64,000 nucleotides of DNA from an uncultured Bacteroidia bacterium (GTDB taxonomy: Bacteria > Bacteroidota > Bacteroidia > Bacteroidales > ML635J-15). The first letter of the stretch is position 1. Each line of letters opens with the position of its first letter. The notes below the pieces were generated by a model. It was not told the origin of the DNA. It did not search any database and saw only the letters and a list, made by a program, of their open reading frames with translations. Positions 54,102 through 62,184 of this stretch are shown here, one piece after another. The stretch covers positions 24,122 through 88,121 of the forward strand of contig CACYQN010000015.1 of assembly GCA_902776565.1 (NCBI GenBank), given 5' to 3'. The translations under genes and the position numbers were made by a program.

Positions 54102-56111
54102 ATGAAAAACATCATACTTGCAATATTATTGATTTTGACTGCAATAGTCGCAAAATCCACCACCTTCACAGTTACATCTACTGGCGATTCCGGTCCAAAT
54201 ACCTTGCGTTATGCTCTGCAAATGTGCGCTGCATCAACAGGTCCGCATACCATAAATTTCAACATTCCAACCACCGATGCCAACTACAATTCGAGCACTG
54301 GAGTCTGGGTAATCGCTCCATCGAGCGACCTACCTATGATAATGCAGCAGGGCGTTACAATCGACGGTACTACGCAAACCGCTTTTGCAGGTGACACCAA
54401 TCCGTTCGGTCCTGAAATCGTAATCGACGGTAGCAATGCCCGCGACTACGGCTTCCGCTTCATGAATGCACCCAATGCAACGCTGAAAGGTCTCAACATC
54501 CGTCGTTTTACCAAAGGCGCACAATTCTACGGCTCGGCAAACTCAACGGTTTCGGGATGCTACATCGGCACCGACGAGACCGGCATCACCATTATGGGCA
54601 ACGACATAGGACTTGAATTCATTTCGGGTAGCAACAACAGCACAATTGGCGGAACAACACTTGCAGAACGCAACATTATTTCGGGCAACCTGCACATCGG
54701 AATACGTCTGCTCGATGTCGAATATTGCATGGTAAAAGGCTGTATCATAGGGCTAAACCGCGAAGGCAACGACTCGCTGCCCAACTACGACGGCATGAGC
54801 ATGGAAGGTGCTGTGCGATATTGCACAATTGGCGGAACTTCGCCAGAAGAACGAAACATAATTTCGGGCAACACCGACTATGGACTGCCACTATTTGGCG
54901 CAGGAGCAACGCAGAATGTAATCATTGGCAATTACATTGGAACCGATATTACTGGTACTCAACCTATTGGCAACACATACGGCGTGCTTTTCGACGATGG
55001 TTCGTATAGCAACCGCGTAGGCGGCGATACCGACGCAGAGCGAAATATTATTTCGGGAAATGTCGGCTACGGTGTGTTCTTTTACAACAATGGTACTAAC
55101 AACAACCTCCTGAAGAACAACTTCATCGGCACAGACTATACTGGTCGTCAAGCAGTTGCAAACACGGCTGGAATTATCATCGACGGCATTTCGTACAAGA
55201 ACATAATGGATGGAAACATTATTTCGGGCAACACACAGGTGGGCATTGGCATAAACATTACCGTATCCGACAGCAACGTAATAGTACGCAACTACATAGG
55301 TGTTGACGTTGACGGCAATCCATTGGGCAACGGACTCGACGGAATAAGAATCTCGCAAGGTCCCCAAAAGACCATAATTGGCGGTTCTCCCGAAGAGGCC
55401 AACATCATTGCCAACAACGGAGGATGCGGAGTTTACATTACCAACGACAACTGCACACAGAACCTCATCAGTTGCAACTCGTTCTACAACAATGGAGGTC
55501 TTGCAATCGACCTTTTCGAGCCGGGAGTGACACCCAACGACGACTTGGACGAAGATTCGGGAGCAAACGAAAAACTGAATTTCCCGACAATACGCCAAAT
55601 AACAATGGAGGACGGAATTATGCGCATCGATGGAAATCTTGACGTTATGCACCCCGAATTCCACAAAATTGAAATTTACAAGGCAGCACCCGACCCAAGC
55701 GGATTCGGTGAAGGATTGCAATATATTTGTACTGTAAGTCCATGTGTAAGAGGCGCTTGGAATGCTTATGTCAACGACTTCGACGAAAACGACCTCTTTA
55801 CTACGCTTACTATCGACCCAGAAAACAACACGTCGGAATTTTCTGCCACCTACAACAGCGCAGGCATATTCGTGCGCACCGAAGAAGCCACAACGGACGA
55901 TTTCTGCTTATATCCAAATCCTACAAGCGGAAGCTTAAGAATAGAACTGCCATCCGACAAGAATACCATTGTCGAGATTTTCGACATCAATGGTCGCCGT
56001 TGCGACATAATAACTGTTAGTGGAAGCACCGAATTTGACATATCAAACTACAGCGCAGGGACTTACATTGTCAGAGCAAATGGTAGAAACAAAGCTGTCG
56101 TAAAAGAATAG
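54102..56111 (+). CDS. T9SS-secreted right-handed parallel beta-helix protein, paralogue
   Basis: The 669-residue protein follows the first beta-helix gene by 4 bases. It has a signal peptide (ending in AKS), the same SLR-type opening (TVTSTGDSGPNTLRYALQM), about eight GTDxTG...RNIISGN repeats, and a T9SS sorting domain (CLYPNPTSGSLRIELP, VEIFDINGRRCD, NYSAGTYIVRANG). The two genes share whole phrases such as NFNIPTTDANYN, so they arose by duplication of one ancestor. I start at 54102; an upstream in-frame start at 54084 would overlap the previous gene and adds no signal. Confidence 0.85.
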   Translation: MKNIILAILLILTAIVAKSTTFTVTSTGDSGPNTLRYALQMCAASTGPHTINFNIPTTDANYNSSTGVWVIAPSSDLPMIMQQGVTIDGTTQTAFAGDTNPFGPEIVIDGSNARDYGFRFMNAPNATLKGLNIRRFTKGAQFYGSANSTVSGCYIGTDETGITIMGNDIGLEFISGSNNSTIGGTTLAERNIISGNLHIGIRLLDVEYCMVKGCIIGLNREGNDSLPNYDGMSMEGAVRYCTIGGTSPEERNIISGNTDYGLPLFGAGATQNVIIGNYIGTDITGTQPIGNTYGVLFDDGSYSNRVGGDTDAERNIISGNVGYGVFFYNNGTNNNLLKNNFIGTDYTGRQAVANTAGIIIDGISYKNIMDGNIISGNTQVGIGINITVSDSNVIVRNYIGVDVDGNPLGNGLDGIRISQGPQKTIIGGSPEEANIIANNGGCGVYITNDNCTQNLISCNSFYNNGGLAIDLFEPGVTPNDDLDEDSGANEKLNFPTIRQITMEDGIMRIDGNLDVMHPEFHKIEIYKAAPDPSGFGEGLQYICTVSPCVRGAWNAYVNDFDENDLFTTLTIDPENNTSEFSATYNSAGIFVRTEEATTDDFCLYPNPTSGSLRIELPSDKNTIVEIFDINGRRCDIITVSGSTEFDISNYSAGTYIVRANGRNKAVVKE

Positions 56112-56112
56112 C

Positions 56113-56940
56113 CTACTTCTGGTATTTACCGATATGCTTCATCGTTACGAAAAGCATCCAGTCGGGAGTATGCCTCAGCAAAGGCGTTGCAAGCCAGTTG
56201 ATGAAGCCCGGAGTCGAAGCTTTCTTGCCTCGGAACATCTTGCGCAAAGCCTTCTTAACCAGCTTTTCGGGTGTGATGCTTACCGTTAGGGCGACAGCCA
56301 GCTTGCGCAATTTCGGCGCAAGTCCGAACAAGGCCGTATCGACAGCACCCGGAGCCATGGCAATTATGTTAACATCGTGAGGCTTAAGTTCGTACCAGAT
56401 TGATTTTGTAAAATTGTAGATGAACGCCTTGGTGGAATTGTAGGTCTGTATGCCAGGCATAGCCATCCACGCCGACATTGACGACATGTTAAGGATATAA
56501 CCTTTCTTGCGCCTTTTGCCACAAATCTTCTGCGTCTTCTCCTCTTCGGTCAACTGCCTGTTAATCATTGCTTCACCAAACAGACGGCACATTTTTGCGA
56601 CCGTCATCACATGCAGGTTGAGCATCAGCTCGATGCGCTTCATGTTTGTTTCGCAGTACTGGTTGAAGAAGAAAACGCCAGCATCGTTTATCAGAATGTC
56701 AACCACCAAGTTGTTGTCCTGACAATATTTGAAAAGATTTTCGGCTGCATCGGTCTGACTAAGGTCGGCATAATGTGCGATAGTCTTTACGCCGTATTCC
56801 TTTGCCAGATTGTCGGCTACCTCCTGCAACTCCTTTCCCTGATTGCTTACCAGCAGAAGGTCGGTATGGTAGTCGCGAGCCAACTGTGTTGCATATTGCA
56901 ATCCTATTCCTGAACTTGCACCTGTTACGAGAGAGAGCAT
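56113..56940 (-). CDS. Short-chain dehydrogenase/reductase
   Basis: The 275-residue protein has the classical SDR motifs: TGASSGIG (residues 6-13) for the cofactor, NDAG (NNAG variant), SSMSAW with the catalytic Ser, and YNSTK with Tyr and Lys. MAPGAVDTALF follows. The C-terminal 50 residues are basic and hydrophobic, as in the DltE-like group. It reduces or oxidises a carbonyl/alcohol with NAD(P); the substrate is unknown. It converges on the second beta-helix gene with one base between the stops. Confidence 0.9.
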   Translation of the reverse strand: MLSLVTGASSGIGLQYATQLARDYHTDLLLVSNQGKELQEVADNLAKEYGVKTIAHYADLSQTDAAENLFKYCQDNNLVVDILINDAGVFFFNQYCETNMKRIELMLNLHVMTVAKMCRLFGEAMINRQLTEEEKTQKICGKRRKKGYILNMSSMSAWMAMPGIQTYNSTKAFIYNFTKSIWYELKPHDVNIIAMAPGAVDTALFGLAPKLRKLAVALTVSITPEKLVKKALRKMFRGKKASTPGFINWLATPLLRHTPDWMLFVTMKHIGKYQK

Positions 56941-56989
56941 GATTATTTATTTTTTTATAACTGAATATAAATGTCTGCAATATCACATG

Positions 56990-57142
56990 GGAGATTCCGC
57001 ATAAACGAACTCACAAGCAACGTTACCTTATGCTGTTCGTTCTGTTTTGTGGAATGACGACAAAAGGACGTCATTTCGGAAGGTATAATGAACCAGCGAT
57101 ACGGAACGTGGAGCTGTGTGAATTAACCTATCCGAAATCTCC
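56990..57142. repeat. Dispersed repeat family 2, complete-looking copy with inverted ends
   Basis: The 153-bp stretch starts GGAGATTCCG and ends CGAAATCTCC, a 10-bp inverted repeat with one mismatch. The first 70 bases match 27478-27549, including CATAAACGAACTCACAAG and GGAATGACG. It lies between the SDR and the flavin oxidoreductase, and no gene is seen in it. Confidence 0.65.
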
Positions 57143-57179
57143 TTTGGCATTGTTGCGATGTGATTATTGCAAAAAAACA

Positions 57180-58457
57180 TTATTTCTTACTTTCTTCAAC
57201 CGATTTCCTTGCCTTTGCTTCGAGCTTCTTGATTTCCTTCTGGATTCTTTCAGGAATCTTCTCGCCGTCGCGCATAACGCACTCGTGGCACTTCATATCG
57301 AGAGTGTACATACGGGCAACGCAGTAGTTAGAACGGCAGCAGCCAGCGTGATAGTTAGGATTTTCCTGAACATGCTTTACGAAATCGGGGTCCTTGATGA
57401 GCACATGCGCTATCTGGAAAAGTTCGAAGCCTTCGTCCATAATGCGCTGGCAGTTTGCTCCCGACTGAACGCCACCGACATAAATCAGCGGAACATCCTT
57501 TATTTCCTTCTGGAAAATCTTTGCTTTCTCCATGAAATACAATTCCTTGAACGGAGATGTAGGCATAACCATAGCGGCAGCACCAGGGATATTGAGGGCA
57601 GCCTTGAGCCACCAGAACGACTTCGGCATATAATAGGCCAATGTCTTATGCGGCATAGCACCGCCAAGAATTGTCATCGGCGAAGCACTTACAGTACCGC
57701 CCGACAACACTATGCCGTGAACCTTGTGCTTTGCAATTTCCTTCGCAACCTTTATTCCTTCCTCGATGCTTACGCCACGCCAGCAGTCGTCCCACATGTT
57801 GGTTTTTACAACAACTGCCATATCATCCTTTGCGTGAAGCATAACCTCGTCGAGGATTTCATTCAAGAAACGAACACGGTTCTCGAACGAACCTCCGTAC
57901 TCGTCGTGACGACGGTTGGTGCGTTTGCCAATGAACTGCGAAATAAGGTAGGAATGTCCTGCGTGAATCTCAACGCAGTCGAAGCCAGCCTCGCGGCAGA
58001 AATCAACGGCCTTGCCGAAGTTCTTTACCAATTGCTTGATTTCCTTCACTTTCAGACGGCGGTGGAAAGTCGGCGAATACAAGTTGAAGCCGTTGGATGC
58101 GCTTACAGGCATACAGTGGCAGGTTGCACGGTGAGTCATATTTCCGCAGTGACCGAGCTGAATGCTGGCCTTTGCGCCTTCAGCGTGGATAGCGGCGGTA
58201 AGTTCGCGCAATGCAGGAAGGCTTTCCTCGCGCACATATATTTGTCCGTTGAACGAAACGCCGGTAATATCGACAGCGCAGTAAGCCACGGTTGTCATTC
58301 CGACACCACCGCGTGCTACGCTAACGTGGTAATCCATCAATTCTTTTGTCGGCATGTTGTCGCGTGCCATGTTCTCGAAAGCCGCCGAGCGGATGAAGCG
58401 GTTACGGAGGGTAATAGGTCCCAATTGGTAGGGAGTAAAAAGTTTATTAGATTCCAT
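57180..58457 (-). CDS. NADH:flavin oxidoreductase, old yellow enzyme family
   Basis: The 425-residue protein is a TIM-barrel FMN enzyme. It opens with FTPYQLGPITLRNRFIRSA, binds flavin through GQLGHCGNMT-like QLGHCGN, and has the substrate-binding HAGHSYLISQF and NRRHDEYGGSFENR. A cysteine-rich end (GCCRSNYCVARMYTLDMKC, about 370-390) resembles the 4Fe-4S site of the 2,4-dienoyl-CoA reductase group, but the second domain of those enzymes is absent. It would reduce an enoate or similar compound; the substrate is unknown. Confidence 0.88.
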   Translation of the reverse strand: MESNKLFTPYQLGPITLRNRFIRSAAFENMARDNMPTKELMDYHVSVARGGVGMTTVAYCAVDITGVSFNGQIYVREESLPALRELTAAIHAEGAKASIQLGHCGNMTHRATCHCMPVSASNGFNLYSPTFHRRLKVKEIKQLVKNFGKAVDFCREAGFDCVEIHAGHSYLISQFIGKRTNRRHDEYGGSFENRVRFLNEILDEVMLHAKDDMAVVVKTNMWDDCWRGVSIEEGIKVAKEIAKHKVHGIVLSGGTVSASPMTILGGAMPHKTLAYYMPKSFWWLKAALNIPGAAAMVMPTSPFKELYFMEKAKIFQKEIKDVPLIYVGGVQSGANCQRIMDEGFELFQIAHVLIKDPDFVKHVQENPNYHAGCCRSNYCVARMYTLDMKCHECVMRDGEKIPERIQKEIKKLEAKARKSVEESKK

Positions 58458-58473
58458 ATGTTTAATTTTCTAC

Positions 58474-58501
58474 GTTGAATCGCGCCGCGGCACGACTGTA
58501 C
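58474..58501. repeat. 28-bp palindrome (GTTGA...GTAC type), imperfect
   Basis: The core TCGCGCCGCGGCACGA is nearly self-complementary. The whole matches, in opposite orientation, the copy at 36781-36808. A degraded CCCTGAGC..GAAGG word follows at 58533-58551. Confidence 0.65.
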
Positions 58502-58642
58502 AATATTTTTATTTTATAGTTTTTCTTTCGTTCCCTGAGCAAAGTTGAAGGAGCGGTATTGCGTTGTAAATCCAAATATCTAATTCTTCAAAAGTAGAAA
58601 CCGTTGCCATAATCTTTCAAATCTTCAAATCCTTCAAATCCC

Positions 58643-59638
58643 TCACATTCTCGCAAACTGTCCCGTCATTCCCATTGCCACATAGTATCCGATGTAAAGC
58701 AACAGTAGCAGTATGCCTTCGATTCTGACGATTTCGGTTCTGCCTTTGATTGGGAAAATGGTAATTCCAAGGAGTAGGAGAGAGGCAAGCAGGAACCAGA
58801 CATCAAAGCTAAGGATGTTGGGTTCGGCTTCGAGAGGTGTGATGCAAGATGTAATACCTATAATCATACAGATGTTGAATATGTTGGAACCGATGATGTT
58901 TCCTACGGAAATGTCAAGTTCCTTCTTTATGGCGGCGATTATCGATGTGGTAAGTTCGGGAAGGCTTGTGCCGATGGCTACTACGGTGACGGCAATTACC
59001 CTGTCGCTGACTCCCAACGACAATGCAATGTTCTTTGCTCCGTAAACCAAAAGTTCTGAACCGGCAATCAGTCCTGCACAGCTTACGACAACCAGCAGCA
59101 ACGAAATCCAGATATTGTGCGACTTGTCGGGTTTTGTTTCGGTATCTTCGTTTTTTGATTCCTTTTTGGCAGTGTTGAATGTCAGGTACATATAAAGTGC
59201 CATCAGAAGCAACATAAAGATGCCCTCAAGCATATTTATCTCATTGTCAATCAGCGAGAACGCAAACAATAATGTTGCCGCCAGGAGTATCATTAGGTCG
59301 CGTCGAATTACCGACCGCGAAATGGGCAAGGTGATTATGATTGCAGTGATTCCAAGTATCAGGCATACGTTTGCGATGTTGCTACCGACCACGTTTCCAA
59401 TGGCTATGTTGGCCGAACCTTCGAGTGCTGCGCTTATGCTGACGCACAATTCCGGTAGCGATGTTCCCATCGAAACTATTGTGACACCGATGATTAGCTT
59501 TGATACGTTGAAATATTCGGCTACGCGAGTGCTACTTTCTACCACCCAGTCGCCTGCATACACCAAAAGCGCAATGCCTGCAACCAACGCCACATAGAAA
59601 AACGGCTCCGACGATAATATTCCAATTATACTGTCCAT
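58643..59638 (-). CDS. Calcium/sodium antiporter (CaCA family, YrbG-like)
   Basis: The 331-residue protein has ten predicted helices in two homologous halves. Each half carries the alpha-repeat of the cation exchangers: GTSLPELCVSISAAL with GNVVGSNIANV, and GTSLPELTTSIIAAI with GNIIGSNIFNI. The central loop (about 155-175) is charged. It exchanges Ca2+ for Na+ or H+ across the inner membrane. I start at 59638, because the promoter TACCTTTG lies within the eight codons before it. Confidence 0.9.
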   Translation of the reverse strand: MDSIIGILSSEPFFYVALVAGIALLVYAGDWVVESSTRVAEYFNVSKLIIGVTIVSMGTSLPELCVSISAALEGSANIAIGNVVGSNIANVCLILGITAIIITLPISRSVIRRDLMILLAATLLFAFSLIDNEINMLEGIFMLLLMALYMYLTFNTAKKESKNEDTETKPDKSHNIWISLLLVVVSCAGLIAGSELLVYGAKNIALSLGVSDRVIAVTVVAIGTSLPELTTSIIAAIKKELDISVGNIIGSNIFNICMIIGITSCITPLEAEPNILSFDVWFLLASLLLLGITIFPIKGRTEIVRIEGILLLLLYIGYYVAMGMTGQFARM

Positions 59639-59649
59639 AAAATTCGTTG

Positions 59650-59657
59650 CAAAGGTA
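59650..59657 (-). promoter_or_regulatory. -7 box of the antiporter gene
   Basis: On the minus strand TACCTTTG lies 11 bases before the ATG at 59638 and rules out the longer frame from 59662. Confidence 0.6.
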
Positions 59658-59697
59658 ATCAATAATTCATAATTAGATGGTTTTACGATTTAAAAGT

Positions 59698-59785
59698 TTC
59701 AATGGCTTCGCCGTTTGATGGGCTACGCCCGTTTGAATGCCTGCGGCGTTTCAATGGGCTATGCCCGTTTGAAGGTTTGAAAGTT
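59698..59785. repeat. Mini-hairpin word mosaic
   Basis: GGCTTCGCC, GGGCTACGCCC, GCCTGCGGC and GGGCTATGCCC words follow one another, joined by TTTGAA/TTTCAA links. Confidence 0.65.
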
Positions 59786-59832
59786 CAGCGCATCAATCTA
59801 AAATCGTAATTCGTAAATCGTAAATAATATTG

Positions 59833-59840
59833 TATTTTTG
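59833..59840 (+). promoter_or_regulatory. -7 box of the flippase gene
   Basis: TATTTTTG lies 9 bases before the ATG at 59849. Confidence 0.55.
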
Positions 59841-59848
59841 TGCCTTCA

Positions 59849-61045
59849 ATGAAAACTTTTAACATCGACAAGGATTTTGTATCAACGGCGCTCGCCAAGG
59901 TGCTGATACTGCTGCTCAATTTCGCTGCGGTAATCTTCACTACGCAAATGTGGGGCAGCGAAGGCAAGGGCTTTATTGCTATCTTTGCCGCCGACATAAG
60001 TCTTGTCGCAACATTCACCAACATACTGACAAACAGTAGTGTATCCTTCTTCCTGAAGAAAATCGGACATTCTCCGTTGGCGACACTTGCATTCCTGTGG
60101 ACATTCATTGTCTCGGCGGTTGCGGCTGTGCTTGTCGCCTTTACCGATGCTTCGATGCCGGTACTTCCGTTCTTTGTAGTGGCAGTGCTGTCGGGATGCA
60201 TAACTTTCCATTCGTCGCTGTTTCTTGGCGTGCAGAGGATTTTTCAGTACAACCTTGCCACCTTGCTTATGTCGGCATTGTTGTTGTTGTTTATGTTTGC
60301 CTTCAATTATTTTTTGCCAGAAATAGGTTATCACGCATATTTTTACGCACAGATTCTCTCGTATTTCATTGTGCTGGTAATCTGTCAGGTGTTTACGCAT
60401 AGGATTTTTGGTCGAATCCGTTTCGCGTTTAGTCTCGACACCTTCAAGAAGGCGTTCAACTTCGGCTGGCAGGAGGAGCTTAGTGCGTTTATGCAGTTCC
60501 TTAATGCAAGGTTGTGCTTCTATTTAATAGGTATATATGCTGATATGTCGTCGGTGGGCATATTTTCGGTTGGTGTGACTATTTCAGAAGCCATTTGGGT
60601 TTTCAGTCGCAGTATGGCCTTGGTGCAGTATTCCAAGGTGCTGAAGATGGGCGACACCGTCGAGGCTTGGCGCGAAACTCGTAGGGTGACGCTTATAACT
60701 CTCGCTATTACAGTGTTTTGTATTGCTGTTGCTGCTTGTGTGCCGATGTCGGTTTTTGAATTTGTTTTTGGTGACGGTTTTGGCGAGGCAAAGATTGTGA
60801 TTCTGATGCTTGCCATAGGAATTGCCGCTAATTCTGTTGCTCAGGTGCTTTTCAACTATTTTTCTGCACTCGGACGACTGAAAATCTTGCTTTTGCGTTC
60901 ATCGGCAGGATTGGTTGTGACATTGTCGCTAGCCTTTGTCTTCATTCCGATGTGGAATATCGAAGGTGCTTGCGTGGTTAACTCTTGCTCATATCTGGTG
61001 TCGTCGGCAGTTCTGGTTGGGTTCTTTGTGAAGTGTCGAAAATAG
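59849..61045 (+). CDS. Polysaccharide flippase-like membrane protein (MOP superfamily)
   Basis: The 398-residue protein has 12 predicted membrane helices in the Wzx/MATE arrangement. The opening DKDFVSTALAKVLILLLNFAAV and the segment GFIAIFAADISLVATF are typical of oligosaccharide flippases. It would move a lipid-linked sugar across the inner membrane. No glycosyltransferase cluster is adjacent, so the glycan is unknown. I start at 59849; an upstream GTG at 59840 falls in the -7 box. Confidence 0.83.
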   Translation: MKTFNIDKDFVSTALAKVLILLLNFAAVIFTTQMWGSEGKGFIAIFAADISLVATFTNILTNSSVSFFLKKIGHSPLATLAFLWTFIVSAVAAVLVAFTDASMPVLPFFVVAVLSGCITFHSSLFLGVQRIFQYNLATLLMSALLLLFMFAFNYFLPEIGYHAYFYAQILSYFIVLVICQVFTHRIFGRIRFAFSLDTFKKAFNFGWQEELSAFMQFLNARLCFYLIGIYADMSSVGIFSVGVTISEAIWVFSRSMALVQYSKVLKMGDTVEAWRETRRVTLITLAITVFCIAVAACVPMSVFEFVFGDGFGEAKIVILMLAIGIAANSVAQVLFNYFSALGRLKILLLRSSAGLVVTLSLAFVFIPMWNIEGACVVNSCSYLVSSAVLVGFFVKCRK

Positions 61046-61099
61046 AATCGTTAATCCCTTTAAATTATCGAATCCTCAAATCTTTAAATATTCAAACCC

Positions 61100-61175
61100 T
61101 CAACCTTTAGCTCAACGAAGTTAAACTCCGTCAGGTATTGAACGGCGAAGCCCTCAACGAAGTTAAACAGCGTAG
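61100..61175. repeat. Mini-hairpin word mosaic with two ACGAAGTTAAAC copies
   Basis: CTCAACGAAGTTAAAC occurs twice in this gap (61109 and 61153 areas) with GGCGAAGCC between. The same phrase is found inverted in the tandem repeat at 21286-21403 and again at 62150. Confidence 0.6.
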
Positions 61176-61179
61176 CCAT

Positions 61180-61977
61180 CTAGTTCTTCTCTGTCAAATA
61201 TTTCCAGAATCTTCTCGGCATATCCTGTACTTGCTTGCGTGGATTCTTGCGCTCTTTTATGGCAATAGCTTTGAAGTAAGTTTTCCATAGGTTTTGGAAC
61301 ATTTTCTCGTCATCTGCCATAATCGTTTCGTGTATTCCGTTGTGTGTTAACATATTGTTGTCGTTGAATGTAATCCGCACAACGTCTTTCATATCGTAGT
61401 AGTAGCCGTAGTTGCGCTTGGTGTCGTACACAATCCATTTCTGCGAGGCAAACCTGTCCTTGAAATGTTCCACCGATAGCGAAATCACATTGTGAAGCGG
61501 CTCGATAGCAGCGAAATATATGTCGTCCTTGGTTTTCTGGAAGCGCACGAACTGCTTTACGCGCAGGTTTTCGTACGATACTTGATGGTATATTTTCGAC
61601 AGTTCAAGCACATCGGGGTCGCCAAAGTTGGTTTCGATGCTTTCCTTCGACTTGAAGCATTTGTATATGTATCTGAAAATAACTTCGTCGGACTTTGGAT
61701 ACGAATCGGCAAGCCAGCCGTCGGACTTTGGATACGAATCGGCAAGCCAGCAGCAGGTTACGCAGTGCAGTGCTGTTGTAGAGATGCGTTTTTTCAGTCC
61801 GTTCCACACCCGTTCCGACTTTCCCGTGTCGGTTTCGATGACGCAAATCTCATCGTAGAATAGGGGAGTTGTCTCTTCCTTGTCCAACAGCATGTCAGGG
61901 CACTTTTTTTGATTGTATGCCTCGAACACGCAGCACAAAAGCCCGTCAAAACTTTTATCGTATCGGAATATTATCAT
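61180..61977 (-). CDS. TIGR03915-type putative DNA metabolism protein (DUF4130)
   Basis: The 265-residue protein opens with FRYDKSFDGLLCCVFEAYNQK, the DUF4130 signature. VKQFVRFQKTKDDIYFA and RNYGYYYDMKDV are further landmarks, and MPRRFWKYLTEKN ends it. This family pairs with the radical SAM/helix-hairpin-helix family encoded next at 62185; the pair is predicted to act in DNA modification or repair. An 11-residue segment is perfectly repeated in tandem (LADSYPKSDGW, then LADSYPKSDEV) owing to a 33-bp in-frame duplication at 61687-61752. Confidence 0.87.
   Translation of the reverse strand: MIIFRYDKSFDGLLCCVFEAYNQKKCPDMLLDKEETTPLFYDEICVIETDTGKSERVWNGLKKRISTTALHCVTCCWLADSYPKSDGWLADSYPKSDEVIFRYIYKCFKSKESIETNFGDPDVLELSKIYHQVSYENLRVKQFVRFQKTKDDIYFAAIEPLHNVISLSVEHFKDRFASQKWIVYDTKRNYGYYYDMKDVVRITFNDNNMLTHNGIHETIMADDEKMFQNLWKTYFKAIAIKERKNPRKQVQDMPRRFWKYLTEKN
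61687..61752. repeat. 33-bp in-frame tandem duplication inside the DUF4130 gene
   Basis: Units 61687-61719 and 61720-61752 are the same at 32 of 33 positions; each begins GTCGGACTTTGGATACG. The very high identity implies a recent slippage or duplication. Confidence 0.9.
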
Positions 61978-62007
61978 TTTCTATTCTATAGTACAGACGT
62001 TGCACGT

Positions 62008-62035
62008 GTAGAGACGTTGCGCGCAACGTCTCTAC
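62008..62035. repeat. 28-bp palindrome (GTAG...CTAC family), perfect
   Basis: The left half is GTAGAGACGTTGCG and the right half its exact complement. A second half-like GTACAGACGTTGCAC stands just before it at 61991. Mini-hairpin words (GGCTTTAGCC, GGCGAAGCC) fill 62120-62170. Confidence 0.85.
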
Positions 62036-62184
62036 AAAAACAAAACTACAAAACCATTTCAAATACCTTTAAACAACATTAAACCACTTCAAACCACTTC
62101 AAACTTAGAAACTTAGAAACGGCTTTAGCCATAGAACGGCGAAGCCCTCAACGAAGTTAAACGTGAAGCGTAGAAACTTTTAAA

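Noticed and set aside
57030..58478. Plus-strand open frame of 482 codons
   Set aside because: It is antisense to the flavin oxidoreductase gene, whose motifs are clear; its translation has no domain and is rich in Cys, His and Arg in a way typical of shadow frames.
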